Source: an uncultured Pirellulales bacterium
GTDB taxonomy: Bacteria > Planctomycetota > Planctomycetia > Pirellulales > Thermoguttaceae
Assembly (NCBI GenBank): GCA_938015445.1
Contig: CALLPE010000020.1
Span: forward strand, 1 to 64,000
Length of the DNA: 64,000 bases
Direction: 5' to 3'
Below, in pieces: positions 17,130 to 26,331 of this stretch (the first letter of the stretch is position 1; each line of letters opens with the position of its first letter). A model generated the notes under the pieces. That model was given only the letters and a program-made list of their open reading frames with translations. It had not been told where the DNA came from and did not search any database. A program made the position numbers and the translations under genes.

Positions 17130-17726
17130 ATGAAAGCCACCCAAACAGCCGTCGTGTTGATCGAGTTTCAGAACGAGTTCTGCAAGCCAGGCGGAAAGTT
17201 GTACGACAAGGTCAAAGACGAGCTGGCCCGGCAAAACACGATCGCCAACGCTGTGCGGCTGGTCGAAAAGGCCCGGCAGAAGGGATGCTTTGTCATCCAC
17301 TGCCCGTTCGTGTACGACCGCAACTGGATCGAAAAGGAAGGCGTGTGCGGGTTGCTGCCAGAGTTGGGTAAGATCGGCGCATTTCAGCCGGGAACGTGGG
17401 GAACCGAATTGATCGACGAGCTGAAGCCTGCCCGGGGCGAGCCAGTCCTGACCGGTAAACATGCTTTGAGCGGCTTTACCAACACCCAGCTAAAGCACCT
17501 GCTCCAGCAACGTGAAATAAGAAACGTGGCACTGGCTGGCTTTCTGACCAACGTTTGCGTGGAAGCCACCGCTCGCAGCGCATACGATCTGGGATACCGC
17601 GTCGTGGTTATCCGCGATGCCACCGCGGCTACCAGCCGCGCCAATCAGGAGTATGCCGAACGGGAGCTGTTCCCGTTGCTCGGTGGTACGATGACTGTGG
17701 ACGAGTTTATAGCGTCGTTGCAATAG
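17130..17726 (+). CDS. Isochorismatase-family cysteine hydrolase
   Basis: The 198-residue product (MKATQTAVVLIEFQNEFCKP) belongs to the isochorismatase-like cysteine hydrolases. The nucleophile lies in LAGFLTNVCVEATARSAYDL and the Lys in VLTGKHALSGFTNT. The usual Asp of the N-terminal strand is Glu (LIEFQNEF), a variant also found in part of the family. C-terminal VIRDATAATS is typical. The substrate (amide or imide of a small acid) cannot be predicted. No signal peptide. It stands alone, with a 950-base gap downstream, so it is probably monocistronic. Confidence 0.87.
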   Translation: MKATQTAVVLIEFQNEFCKPGGKLYDKVKDELARQNTIANAVRLVEKARQKGCFVIHCPFVYDRNWIEKEGVCGLLPELGKIGAFQPGTWGTELIDELKPARGEPVLTGKHALSGFTNTQLKHLLQQREIRNVALAGFLTNVCVEATARSAYDLGYRVVVIRDATAATSRANQEYAERELFPLLGGTMTVDEFIASLQ

Positions 17727-18683
17727 GTGTTTCGGGGGGCTTGTCGTGGGTGGAAGCAGAACCTAAGCTACCACGGATGCATGCGTTACGCATTAGGGTA
17801 CCGCGGCCAGGGGGAGCGTCCGCGGCTCAACGACCCGGCAGCAAAGCGAACACTTTTTTGCCCACCGTAACGAAGCACAGCCAAGCGGAAGTTCACTGCT
17901 AACACTTCACTGCTGGCGTACAAAAACCAAAGACCCCTTGTCGACCAATGTCCCATGACCTGGCGGGGGGAGAGGCGGGACGATGGCCGGTTCAAGGGGT
18001 CTTGGCCTTTGTTGCACAGATAGTTATCGGCCTCAAACGACCGCCACGTGTCCAAACAGCTTTATGCTCCAAGGCGCAATGCTATCGGACGGTCGGTTTC
18101 TATGCCATTAAACACCGGCGGGATTGTCTGGTTCCGGTATCGACCGAAAGTTGTTCGACATTTCTAACGTTATTGCACATAACAATTTGCGTTCTAAACT
18201 CATGGAAGAGAATCGATTTCGCGACCACGTTTGACCCAAACGATCGAGTGTCGAAATTGGCCCATCGCATTGTATCTAGATTTCCCAGTTACCCTAGTTT
18301 GCCGGACAGATGTACCGATATGCGGTTTGCGAGCCATAGGCCGAGCCATAGGCGTTGTGGCGTTGTACGCGCTGGGCGAGCCGGTTGCGTTGCAGGTGAA
18401 AGCAGGCGAGGGAGGCAAAGGGGGTTACCAGGTGACGCCAAATGAACGCTATGGTAGAATGCTTGTTTATAGCGTTTTCGTGCGATTGAGCGATGCTTGA
18501 GCGGAACGCGCTGGGTGCTATGCGCGGCCGCATGCACTGTCGGCACAAAGCTTCGCACAGATATTCACCGGCAGCGCCAAGCCTGCCGCCAGGCTTCGTG
18601 TTGCAGCAGCACTGAGCAACGGTAGCGATCGCCCAGGCCCGTTTGACCAATCGATGTTGTAACATATTCATTCGAGAGGACTT
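17727..18683. other. Long gap upstream of tpiA
   Basis: No supported gene in about 950 bases; short open frames have no family features. It contains a duplicated TTCACTGCT (about 17891-17914) and the long hairpin at 17927-18005. The base composition drops to more A+T around 18150-18300, where a promoter for tpiA is plausible but not assigned. Confidence 0.6.
17927..18005 (+). ncRNA. Candidate structured RNA element (nested stems)
   Basis: Outer arms GACCCCTTG (17932-17940) and CAAGGGGTC (17993-18001) pair perfectly, extend by two A-T pairs and, past one bulged A, by two more G-C pairs. Inside, ATGTCCC and GGGACGAT can form a second stem. No reading frame or family is recognised, so whether it is transcribed is unknown. 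Confidence 0.35.
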
Positions 18684-19445
18684 ATGGCGCGAGTACAACT
18701 TATCGCCGGCAATTGGAAGATGAATCTGGACCGGGCAGCGGCCGTTGCGCTGGCCAAAGCCGTCGTCGAGCAGGCGGCATCGGTCAGCGGTGTAGAGCTG
18801 GCCGTTTGCCCCCCGTTTGTTTACCTGGATTGCGTAGGCAAGGTGGTGGCCGGTTCTGCGGTTGCTTTGGGCGCCCAGAATATGTATCACCAGCCTAACG
18901 GGGCGTACACGGGCGAGGTGTCGGCATCGATGCTTTGCGATCTGGGTTGCAAGTACGTAATACTCGGCCATAGCGAGCGTCGTCACATCCTGGGCGAGAC
19001 TGACCAACAGATCAACAAGAAAGTCCACGCGGCCTTAGCGGCCGGGTTGAGTCCGATAGTATGCGTCGGCGAGACTTTAGAGGAACGCGAAGCCGGCCGC
19101 ACGCTGGCGGTCATCCGCGAGCAATTCGAGGGCTCGCTGGCAGGCCTTTCGGCTGAGCAGATGCAAAAGGTGGTGATCGCCTACGAACCGGTCTGGGCGA
19201 TCGGCACCGGCAAAGTGGCCACGCCTCAGCAGGCACAGGAGGTTCATGGAGAACTTCGCAAATTGCTGGCCGAACGTTATAATCACCAGCTTGCCGAGGC
19301 GGTTCGCATACAATACGGCGGCAGCGTCAAGCCGGAAAACGCTGCCGAACTGCTGCAACAGCCCGACATCGACGGAGCACTGGTCGGCGGTGCAAGCCTC
19401 AAAGCCGATCAATTCATGGGAATCGTAGCAGGGGCAAAGTTTTAA
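18684..19445 (+). CDS. tpiA: Triose-phosphate isomerase
   Basis: The 253-residue product ([20 protein letters not shown]) interconverts dihydroxyacetone phosphate and glyceraldehyde 3-phosphate in glycolysis. Active-site residues are visible: Lys in GNWKMN, His in [12 protein letters not shown] and Glu in [19 protein letters not shown]. The phosphate-binding [12 protein letters not shown] and [10 protein letters not shown] close the barrel. The length is typical. GAGAGG lies just upstream of ATG 18684. The secG gene follows after 169 bases, a neighbour often seen next to tpiA, so co-transcription is likely. Confidence 0.98.
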   Translation: MARVQLIAGNWKMNLDRAAAVALAKAVVEQAASVSGVELAVCPPFVYLDCVGKVVAGSAVALGAQNMYHQPNGAYTGEVSASMLCDLGCKYVILGHSERRHILGETDQQINKKVHAALAAGLSPIVCVGETLEEREAGRTLAVIREQFEGSLAGLSAEQMQKVVIAYEPVWAIGTGKVATPQQAQEVHGELRKLLAERYNHQLAEAVRIQYGGSVKPENAAELLQQPDIDGALVGGASLKADQFMGIVAGAKF

Positions 19446-19614
19446 GACCAAAGCTACAAGACTTGGCGGTGCCGTCCCCACCGCATCCTGCAAGGCGCAG
19501 ACCATAAACAACCACAAACAAGGATAACGGGGACACCAGGAATACAAATTATTGCTCGGCTTGAATGGGCGCAGCCGCCAATGGCAGGTCGCTCCCAGCA
19601 CGGAGTACTCGAAT

Positions 19615-19935
19615 ATGTCGTGGCTATATTACCTTTTCATGGTGTCCTTGCTGGTTACGGCCATAATTTTGATTGTGTTGGTGCTGATCCAGCGAGGCAA
19701 AGGGGGGGGACTTATTGGGGCGCTGGGAGGCATGGGCGGACAAAGTGCTTTCGGCGCAAAAGCCGGTGATGTTTTTACACGTGTCACCATCGGCGTAGCT
19801 TTCTTCTGGATCGTGCTGTGCATGTGCGCGCTAAAGTTCATGAAGCCCGCCCAGTACCTCGGAACTGACGAACCGAGCGCGCCGATTTCAGGCAGCGCAG
19901 ATACCGACGGCCAGTCGGGCCAAGAAGCTCCTTAA
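19615..19935 (+). CDS. secG: Preprotein translocase subunit SecG
   Basis: The 106-residue product (MSWLYYLFMVSLLVTAIILI) has two membrane helices flanking the family signature VLIQRGKGGGLIGALGGMGG then QSAFGAKAGDVFTRVT. SecG assists SecYE in protein export across the inner membrane. The C-terminal tail after ALKFMKPAQYLG is hydrophilic and rich in Ser, Asp and Gln. ATG 19615 has GGAG about 10 bases upstream; the open frame to 19552 lacks support. It lies between tpiA and yicC. Confidence 0.95.
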   Translation: MSWLYYLFMVSLLVTAIILIVLVLIQRGKGGGLIGALGGMGGQSAFGAKAGDVFTRVTIGVAFFWIVLCMCALKFMKPAQYLGTDEPSAPISGSADTDGQSGQEAP

Positions 19936-20066
19936 AAGCCCTCCGAACCCCGGCGGAATAAAAGCCATCCGAAGCCTTGCGGCGGACAGGTGGCGGAGGT
20001 TCTCGGCCCTGGCAGGCAAACCGCCGTGCGGCTGTCGGTTCGTGGGTGGTATGGGAGAAGAACGCC

Positions 20067-20951
20067 TTGCTATTGAGTATGACCGGCTACGGCGCGTCGC
20101 ACTTGCACGACGGCGGCACAGCCGTGGCGGTTGAAGTCCGCACCATTAACAGCCGCTACTTCAAACTGACGGTTCGGGTAAGCGAAGGGTACTCGGCGCT
20201 CGAGCCCCGGGTCGAAAGTCTTATCCGGCAAGCAGTTCGACGCGGGACGGTGCTGGCCACCGTCGACATCCAGCGGTTGCCTACGCCCGAGGATTTCGCC
20301 ATCAATGTCCCCGTGCTGCGCCAGTATTGGACGCAACTGGAATCGCTGCGCAGTCAGTGGGGGCTTCCCGACGGCGTGCCTTTGCACGCCCTGTTGGCCT
20401 TGCCGGGCGTCATTGGCCAGGCTGCCCAAGCGCTGTTGGAAGTGGAACCGCTGTGGTCGGTGGTTCAGCCGGCTGTGAAAGCGGCCTTGGAGAAGCTGGA
20501 GCAGATGCGTCGGGCAGAAGGCCGGGCGATGGAGGCCGACCTGCGGCACAACTGTCGGCTGGTGGCGGCAGCGGTGGAAGCGATTTCGCGCCGCGCGCCG
20601 GAGGTGGCCGATGCTTACCGCCTCCGACTGGAAGAGCGCGTAAGAAAAGTGCTCGCCGATTTACAGGCCGAGCTTGATCCGGCAGATTTGGTCAAAGAGG
20701 TGAGCATTATCGCCGAGCGAAGCGACATCGCCGAAGAGATCGTGCGGCTGCAAAGTCACTTGGAGCAGTTCCAGTCCACGCTCGAAGGCGAGCAAAGCCC
20801 GGGTAGAAAACTGGAGTTCCTTTTGCAGGAAATGTATCGCGAGGCCAATACCATCGGCTCGAAATCGCCCGACATGGAAATAATCCGCCAAGTAATCGAA
20901 GTCAAAGCCGCGGTGGAGCGCATGAGGGAAATGGTGCAGAACGTGGAGTAG
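20067..20951 (+). CDS. yicC: YicC-family endoribonuclease-like protein
   Basis: The product starts LLSMTGYGASHLHDGGTAVA and ends EIIRQVIEVKAAVERMREMV. These match the N-terminal YicC_N and C-terminal DUF1732 regions (LEFLLQEMYREANTIGSKSP). E. coli YicC has been linked to RNA degradation. I prefer TTG 20067, which has GGGAG 9 bases upstream and gives 294 residues, near the family norm; ATG 20079 (MTGYG) is the alternative. It is followed by gmk after 93 bases, a common bacterial arrangement. The sequence upstream to 19977 is open but not family-like. Confidence 0.92.
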   Translation: MLLSMTGYGASHLHDGGTAVAVEVRTINSRYFKLTVRVSEGYSALEPRVESLIRQAVRRGTVLATVDIQRLPTPEDFAINVPVLRQYWTQLESLRSQWGLPDGVPLHALLALPGVIGQAAQALLEVEPLWSVVQPAVKAALEKLEQMRRAEGRAMEADLRHNCRLVAAAVEAISRRAPEVADAYRLRLEERVRKVLADLQAELDPADLVKEVSIIAERSDIAEEIVRLQSHLEQFQSTLEGEQSPGRKLEFLLQEMYREANTIGSKSPDMEIIRQVIEVKAAVERMREMVQNVE

Positions 20952-21044
20952 GTAGCCCAGTGCGTCCCAAGCGTGACGCACCGTGGCAGTCGAAGTCGTT
21001 CGTGGCTGTGGCAGGTGGTCGCAAGGCGTGGTGGTAGGGCATCG

Positions 21045-21629
21045 ATGTCAGGCGGTAATGCGGGACGGCTGGTGGTAGTTTCGGGGCCGTCGGGAGCAGG
21101 CAAGACCACGGTGATGCGCGAAGTTTTCCGCCGCTCGCGCTTGCCGCTGAAGGCCAGCGTGTCGGCCACCACGCGGCTACCGCGGCCGGGAGAAACTGAT
21201 GGAATAGACTACTATTTCCTAACCCCAGAGGAGTTCCACCGGCGCCGCCACCAGGGCGATTTTCTAGAGTGCTTCGAGGTCTTTGGCGGCGGACACTGGT
21301 ACGGAACGCTGCACAGCGAAGTGGAGCACGGCCTGGCCGAGGGCAAATGGGTAGTGCTGGAGATCGACGTCCAAGGCGCGATGAAGGTAATGGAACATCA
21401 TCCCGACGCCATAAGCATCTTCATACGTCCTTCGACGCTCGCGGTGCTCGAACAGCGTTTGCGCAATCGGGGCACCGAAAGCGAGGATGCCATCCGCAAG
21501 CGGCTGGCCCGAGCCGAATACGAAATGAGTTTCGCCCCCCGATACCGTTATCAGGTGGTCAACGACGATCTACAGCGGGCAGTTGACGAGATTTGCTATA
21601 TCCTGGAAAAGGAGAATAAGCAGCCATAA
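21045..21629 (+). CDS. gmk: Guanylate kinase
   Basis: The 194-residue product (MSGGNAGRLVVVSGPSGAGK) phosphorylates GMP to GDP. P-loop GPSGAGKTTVMREVF, GMP-binding SATTRLPRPGETDGIDYYFL and EVDVQGA-like LEIDVQGAMKVMEHHPD are present. FIRPSTLAVLEQRLRNRGTE and the C-terminal YRYQVVNDDLQRAVDEI complete the fold. ATG 21045 is chosen because it begins at the conserved domain. The rpoZ gene follows, as in many bacteria. Confidence 0.97.
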   Translation: MSGGNAGRLVVVSGPSGAGKTTVMREVFRRSRLPLKASVSATTRLPRPGETDGIDYYFLTPEEFHRRRHQGDFLECFEVFGGGHWYGTLHSEVEHGLAEGKWVVLEIDVQGAMKVMEHHPDAISIFIRPSTLAVLEQRLRNRGTESEDAIRKRLARAEYEMSFAPRYRYQVVNDDLQRAVDEICYILEKENKQP

Positions 21630-21712
21630 CAACACAGAACCATCGAAAGGTTAAACTGTCTCCGCTACTATTGGTATAGTGATAGCAAAGGGGTGTTCTT
21701 CCAGGCTGTGAT

Positions 21713-21732
21713 TCCCTGGGATCACCCAGGGA
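21713..21732. other. Perfect 8-bp hairpin between gmk and rpoZ
   Basis: TCCCTGGG (21713-21720) pairs with CCCAGGGA (21725-21732) around a 4-base loop. No T run follows on either strand, so it is not a standard terminator. The gap also has a 17-base direct repeat starting at 21773 (core GATCGCTGCT). Confidence 0.6.
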
Positions 21733-21918
21733 GGGTTTACATGGGGCGATCAACGGGTCGTGGGTGAGTGTTGATCGCTGCTCGCTATGGATCGCTGCTG
21801 GGGCGCGCTTGCCAGTGGAACAGATGGTTCGTATCGCCGCTGGCACGCCCGAGAAAATCGCCCAGCGCAGCAGCGGAAGGGTACTGAAGTTGGTTGGTAA
21901 TACGGGAGCAAGGTTAGT

Positions 21919-22176
21919 ATGTACGAGCAACTCCGCGAGGACGAGATCATCAACAAAGTCGGCGGACGTTTCAGGCTATCGTCTCTTATCCAGAAGCGCA
22001 TGGCGCAACTGATCGCCGGTGCGCGTCCGTTGGTGGACTTGAACACCGAGGACAAGATGCGCATCGTCATCGAGGAAATCATGCAGGACAAGATCTACCT
22101 GGACATGGAGGGCAAAGTGCAAGTCGCGCCTGGGGCGCAGCCGTCGGCCCCGCCACTGGATTTCCATACGCTCTAG
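21919..22176 (+). CDS. rpoZ: RNA polymerase omega subunit
   Basis: The 85-residue product (MYEQLREDEIINKVGGRFRL) matches the planctomycete-type omega subunit. It has GGRFRLSSLIQKRMAQLIAG, ARPLVDLNTEDKMRIVIEEI and a short tail ending PPLDFHTL. Omega helps assemble and stabilise the beta' subunit of RNA polymerase. The position between gmk and coaC matches the usual gmk-rpoZ-coaBC order. The start follows an AAGG-like site. Confidence 0.9.
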   Translation: MYEQLREDEIINKVGGRFRLSSLIQKRMAQLIAGARPLVDLNTEDKMRIVIEEIMQDKIYLDMEGKVQVAPGAQPSAPPLDFHTL

Positions 22177-22192
22177 GCAGTAGAAGTGCAAC

Positions 22193-22741
22193 ATGAGGGG
22201 CCGGGAAGTACTGATCGGCGTCAGCGGCGGTATCGCCGCATACAAGACCGCAGCACTTGTCAGCCGGTTGGTGCAGGCCGGGGCAGGTGTAAACGTGGTG
22301 ATGACTCGGGCTGCGCGCCACCTTGTCGGTCCGAAGACTTTTCAAGCTCTGACTGGCCGCCCGGTAGCTACGGCTCTTTTCGGCCGCGGCGCCCATCCGC
22401 ATATCGAACTGGCTGCCGCGGCCGAGCTGCTGTGCGTCGCCCCAGCCACCGCCAACCTGCTTGCCAAAGCTGCCTGGGGACTGGCCGACGACCTGCTGAG
22501 CACGCTGCTATTGTCGTTTTCCGGCCCGATTCTCATCGCCCCGGCCATGAATACCGTCATGTGGCAAAAAGCCGCCGTGCAGCGTAACGTGGCTCAACTT
22601 CGGGCCGACGGCTTCGTGATCATAGAACCTGAGGAGGGTTACCTTAGTTGCGGGATGCGCGGCCCTGGCCGCATGGCCGAACCCGAGAAAATCTTCCAGG
22701 AAATCGCTAGTCACCTGGAAAGGCTCAAGTCCACCGCTTAG
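22193..22741 (+). CDS. coaC: Phosphopantothenoylcysteine decarboxylase (CoaC domain only)
   Basis: The 182-residue flavoprotein (MRGREVLIGVSGGIAAYKTA) removes CO2 from phosphopantothenoylcysteine in coenzyme A synthesis. FMN-binding GVSGGIAAYK, the catalytic His in HPHIELAAAAE, PATANLLAKAAWGLADDLLS, APAMNTVMW and the substrate-recognition Cys loop YLSCGMRGPGRMAEPE are present. The protein ends where a fused CoaBC would continue into the ligase. The ligase is a separate gene about 220 bases downstream. The start is 16 bases after rpoZ, so they share a transcript. Confidence 0.95.
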   Translation: MRGREVLIGVSGGIAAYKTAALVSRLVQAGAGVNVVMTRAARHLVGPKTFQALTGRPVATALFGRGAHPHIELAAAAELLCVAPATANLLAKAAWGLADDLLSTLLLSFSGPILIAPAMNTVMWQKAAVQRNVAQLRADGFVIIEPEEGYLSCGMRGPGRMAEPEKIFQEIASHLERLKSTA

Positions 22742-22960
22742 CCGGGCGCCGACCCTTGGCAAGCGCGTTGGTTTGAGCGCGTGTACATCGTCTCGGGAAT
22801 CGGGGCCTCTGTGTCGCCGCGGCGGTTTGCGAACGGGCTGGTTCTCAGAGCGCCACTGGGGTGGAATCGATCGCCGCTGTGGTGGAAGCCACTGTGTACT
22901 TGGCAACACCGCTGCGTGGCCGCAGGCCATAAAATATAGCACAGCCGACGGAGTACGCAC

Positions 22961-23596
22961 GTGGCCCGAATCCTCATCACCTCCGGCCCCACCCGACAGT
23001 ATCTCGACCCGGTACGCTTCCTCAGCAATGCTTCCAGCGGCCGGATGGGAGCGGCGCTGGCCTCTGCCGCGCTTCAGTGGGGGCATGAAGTGGTGATCGT
23101 CAGCGGGCCGGTGAGCATCGAATATCCAGCGGCGGCCGAAGTCGTGCCGGTGGTGTCCACCGAGGAAATGCTCGCCCAGTCGCTGCGCGTGTTCGGCGGG
23201 TGCGACGGGCTGATCGCCGTAGCTGCCCCCTGCGATTACCGCCCGGTGGTCATCGCCTCGCAGAAGATTCGCAAGACGGGCAAGCCGCTGCGGGTGGAGT
23301 TCGTGGAAACGCCCGATGTGGTCGCCGTGCTAGCCGCCACCAGGCAACAGCAGTGGATCGTGGCCTTCGCACTGGAAACCGAAGACCCACGCATCCGCGC
23401 CCTACAGAAAATGGAGCAAAAGAACTGCGATCTGATCGTGGTCAATGGTCCTGCGGCCATGAACTCGCCCGAAACCAGCCTGGAAGTATTGGCCCCCGGC
23501 GGCGCTGTGCTGGGCAGTTTCGCCGGGCCCAAAACCGACGTGGCCCGAGAAGTATTCGCCATCATCCAACAGCGGCTGATCGACCGGGGCAAATAG
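22961..23596 (+). CDS. coaB: Phosphopantothenate--cysteine ligase (CoaB domain only)
   Basis: The 211-residue product (from GTG 22961) matches the CoaB half of CoaBC: ILITSGPTRQYLDPVRFLSN, SSGRMGAALASAAL, VVIVSGPVS and AVAAPCDYRPV. IRKTGKPLRVEFVETPDVVA, VVNGPAAMNSPETSLEVLAP and TDVAREVFAIIQQRL follow. It joins cysteine to 4'-phosphopantothenate. GGAG lies 8 bases before the GTG. The usual coaBC fusion is split here; the 219-base spacer contains stops in the relevant frame, so this is two genes rather than a simple frameshift. Confidence 0.93.
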   Translation: MARILITSGPTRQYLDPVRFLSNASSGRMGAALASAALQWGHEVVIVSGPVSIEYPAAAEVVPVVSTEEMLAQSLRVFGGCDGLIAVAAPCDYRPVVIASQKIRKTGKPLRVEFVETPDVVAVLAATRQQQWIVAFALETEDPRIRALQKMEQKNCDLIVVNGPAAMNSPETSLEVLAPGGAVLGSFAGPKTDVAREVFAIIQQRLIDRGK

Positions 23597-24146
23597 TTGC
23601 CGGTTATGCGGCGCAGCCCAAGCCACTCGCAGTGATGCGCAACTGGCTCTCTTGCTCGTCGGTGGTAGTGCGCTGCCTCCCTGACAAGTGGTTTTGCTCG
23701 GGGGCGTACAGGTTGCGTTCCAGCCGGGGGTTGCGTTCCAGCCGGGAAAGCCCAGCGGAACGGGGCCACCGGCCAGCCGGTTGCGTGGCAGGCCGGGACG
23801 GCCGAGCACGACGGCGGGGGACGGCGCCGCTGCCACCCTTGCACAATGGCAATGTACTAGGGCACAATAGCGTGCCATAAGCGGCGGCACGCTAGGGCAC
23901 GCCGACCGAATTTGGTCGGTCGGTGGTATTGAGGGGTGGTATTCAGGTGGATGGTCCGCCGGGCGACATGCCCGCTGCGCTGTGCCGCGGATGTGCTTTT
24001 GCTGCCGGGCGACAGCCGGGCCCGCCACTCCGCCGGTTGGCGATTGCACCAGCAGCCACCGCAATGAGAAATTGCATCAGCGGCCATCGCGATAAGAAAA
24101 TGTCGCACTAGGTCGTCATGCTGTACCGACGGTGGGAGAGCAGCCA
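23597..24146. other. Gap between coaB and the PfkB kinase
   Basis: No gene supported in about 550 bases. It includes a near-perfect 18-base direct repeat at 23713-23730 and 23731-23748 (core TTGCGTTCCAGCCGGG) and a Gly/Arg-coding G+C-rich stretch without family features. Confidence 0.6.
23713..23748. repeat. 18-base tandem duplication
   Basis: Two units differ only in the last two bases (GG versus AA). It lies about 120 bases beyond the coaB stop. Confidence 0.85.
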
Positions 24147-25103
24147 GTGAACATCGACTGTCTTTGCGCCGGGATACTGTTTGCCGACATCGTTTGCACG
24201 CCTATCGAGCGCCTGCCGCAAGAAGGCGAGCTGGTGGTCTCCGAGCGAATATCGCTCAACCTGGGCGGCTGCGCCGCCAACACCGCGTTGGACTTGGCCA
24301 AGCTGGGCGTCAAGGTGGGCGTGGCCGGTTGCGTGGGCGACGACGGCTTTGGGCAGTTCGTGGTCGATACACTGCGCCGCGGCGACGTGCAGACCGACGG
24401 CATTCACCGCTTGCCGGGCTACAACACCGCCAGCACTATGGTTATCAATGTTCGCGGCCAGGACCGCCGCTTCATCAGCTCGTTGGGCGCAAACACGCGG
24501 ATGAGCGTAGAGCATATCCCGGAAACATGGGTACGGGAAGCGAAGGTGTTTTACATTGGCGGGTATTTGATGCTGCCGGGTCTGGAGACCGAAGCCCTGG
24601 TCGAGTTATTCCGTGCTGCTCGGGCCGGAGGCGCCAAGACGGTGCTCGACGTGGTGTATATCGGCAATCCCAGATCGATGGACGCTCTGCGGTTGATTTT
24701 GCCGGAAACCGACGTGTTCCTGCCCAACGAAGATGAAGCCCGGGTGATCACTGGGCGCAGCAACGTGCTGGAACAGGCCGAAGCGTTCCGCGCTGCCGGT
24801 GCGCGGACAGTCGTCATTACGCGCGGCGAAAACGGCTGCGTGCTGGTAGGCGACTCGGTGCGGTTGCGCGCCGGCACCTACCCCACCGAGTTCGTCGGCG
24901 GCACAGGCGCTGGCGACGCCTTCGACGCCGGTTACATCGCCGGATTGCTCTGGGGCGAAGACGAATCGGGATGCCTGCGGTGGGGTAGTGCCCTGGGAGC
25001 CAGTTGCGTGCGCGCCGTCAGCGCCACCGAAAGCGTCTTCACCCGTCAAGAAGCGGAAGAGTTTATCCGCAGCCACGCCTTGCCCATAGACCCAATTTGC
25101 TGA
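24147..25103 (+). CDS. PfkB-family carbohydrate kinase
   Basis: The 318-residue product (NIDCLCAGILFADIVCTPIE) belongs to the ribokinase/PfkB superfamily. It has the N-terminal glycine-rich region (LNLGGCAANTALDLAKLG), GCVGDDGFGQFVVDTLRRGD and FLPNEDEARVITGRSN. The C-terminal signature GGTGAGDAFDAGYIAGLLWG carries the catalytic Asp. It phosphorylates a sugar or nucleoside; the substrate is not predictable. I prefer GTG 24147, which has GGGAG about 9 bases upstream; GTG 24132 is alternative. The URO-D family gene follows after 86 bases and may be co-transcribed. Confidence 0.9.
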   Translation: MNIDCLCAGILFADIVCTPIERLPQEGELVVSERISLNLGGCAANTALDLAKLGVKVGVAGCVGDDGFGQFVVDTLRRGDVQTDGIHRLPGYNTASTMVINVRGQDRRFISSLGANTRMSVEHIPETWVREAKVFYIGGYLMLPGLETEALVELFRAARAGGAKTVLDVVYIGNPRSMDALRLILPETDVFLPNEDEARVITGRSNVLEQAEAFRAAGARTVVITRGENGCVLVGDSVRLRAGTYPTEFVGGTGAGDAFDAGYIAGLLWGEDESGCLRWGSALGASCVRAVSATESVFTRQEAEEFIRSHALPIDPIC

Positions 25104-25189
25104 CCGCCGCTATCGAGCCGCTGGATGCACTGGATGGCGAGTTGCATTCGCGCATGACCAGCCCGTTTTCGCTTTCGGTGTAGTGGAAA

Positions 25190-26218
25190 ATGACCGATTC
25201 GCAATGGCAATTGCTGCTGGATGTGTTGGACGGCCGATTACACGAGCCGTTGCCGGTCGGGCTGATCGTGGATTGTCCCTGGCTGCCTGGATGGGCAGGG
25301 GTTTCCATCCTCGATTATCTGACCGACGAGCAACTGTGGTTGGATGTAAATCTCCGCGCTGCAAACCGCTTTCCGCACGTGATCTTCCTGCCCGGCTTCT
25401 GGGCCGAGTTCGGCATGTGTACCGAACCGGCGGCGTTCGGCGGCCGCTGCATCTGGCCCGAGAACGACTTCCCCTTCGCTGCCCGCGCAATCTACGACTA
25501 CCACGAGATCTCGCGCTTGCAAAAACCCAACTGTCGCACCGATGGCCTGTGCCCGATGGTCATCAAGCGGCTGCGGCGTTGCCGGGCGAAGATCGAAGCC
25601 GCAGGTCACTGCATCCGCTTCGCCACCTCTCGCGGGCCGATGAACATCGCCACGTATTTGCTCGGGCACACCGAGACCTTGCTAGGGGTGAAAACCAATC
25701 CCCAGGACATCCACGCGCTGTTGCAAGTCGTTACCGATTTCATCGTCGATTGGCTGCAATATCAGGCTGAATGCTTCGACACGATCGACGGGATGCTGAT
25801 CTTGGACGACCTGGTGGGCTTTTTGGGGCCGAGCGACTTTCGCCAGTTCGCCTTCCCTTACTTGCAACGCATAGCCCAATGTTTGCCGGTAAGGGTCAAG
25901 CTCTTCCACAACGATTGCCACGGTCTGACAACGGCCCGCTGGTTGCGCGACATAGGATTCAACTGCTTCAACTTCAGCTTCCAACACACGCTGGACGAAA
26001 TGCGCAAAGCCGCTGGCCCGGAGGTGGTCCTAGTCGGCAACATCCCACCGCGTGATGTGCTGGCCAAAGGCACGCCGGAAGATGTGCGCCGCAGCGTCCG
26101 GGCAGCGATGGAAGGAGTTTCCGACCGCCGCCGACTGATTTTATCCTGCGGCGGAGGCACCGCACCGGGCACGCCGACCGAGAACATCGACGCGCTGTGC
26201 GAAGCCGCTGGATGGTGA
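25190..26218 (+). CDS. Uroporphyrinogen decarboxylase (URO-D) family protein
   Basis: The 342-residue product (MTDSQWQLLLDVLDGRLHEP) shows URO-D superfamily features rather than those of true HemE. These are VDCPWLPGWAGVSILDYLTD, TYLLGHTETLLGVKTNP, GMLILDDLVGFLGPSDFRQF, VKLFHNDCHGLTTARWLRDI and ILSCGGGTAPGTPTENIDAL. Members related to MtaA/CmuA act as methyltransferases, often with corrinoid partners, but no corrinoid protein is next door. Conserved His/Cys residues (HNDCHG) could bind zinc. Pairing with a PfkB kinase suggests a small catabolic unit; this is inference. Confidence 0.78.
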   Translation: MTDSQWQLLLDVLDGRLHEPLPVGLIVDCPWLPGWAGVSILDYLTDEQLWLDVNLRAANRFPHVIFLPGFWAEFGMCTEPAAFGGRCIWPENDFPFAARAIYDYHEISRLQKPNCRTDGLCPMVIKRLRRCRAKIEAAGHCIRFATSRGPMNIATYLLGHTETLLGVKTNPQDIHALLQVVTDFIVDWLQYQAECFDTIDGMLILDDLVGFLGPSDFRQFAFPYLQRIAQCLPVRVKLFHNDCHGLTTARWLRDIGFNCFNFSFQHTLDEMRKAAGPEVVLVGNIPPRDVLAKGTPEDVRRSVRAAMEGVSDRRRLILSCGGGTAPGTPTENIDALCEAAGW

Positions 26219-26255
26219 GAATAACCATACGTAGCAAACGTCTTGGCCTTGTGCA

Positions 26256-26331
26256 CAGCTCTTAATCCGCCGGGTTGAGCCGGAGGGTGTTTTCAGCTCT
26301 TAACCCGCCGGGTTGAGCCGGAGGGCGTTTT
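26256..26331. repeat. Two 38-base tandem units
   Basis: Units 26256-26293 and 26294-26331 differ at only two positions. Each holds an inverted GC-rich core (CCGCCGGGTTGAGCCGG). The pair lies in the 311-base gap between the URO-D and hpnH-like genes, whose other content is unremarkable. Confidence 0.9.
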
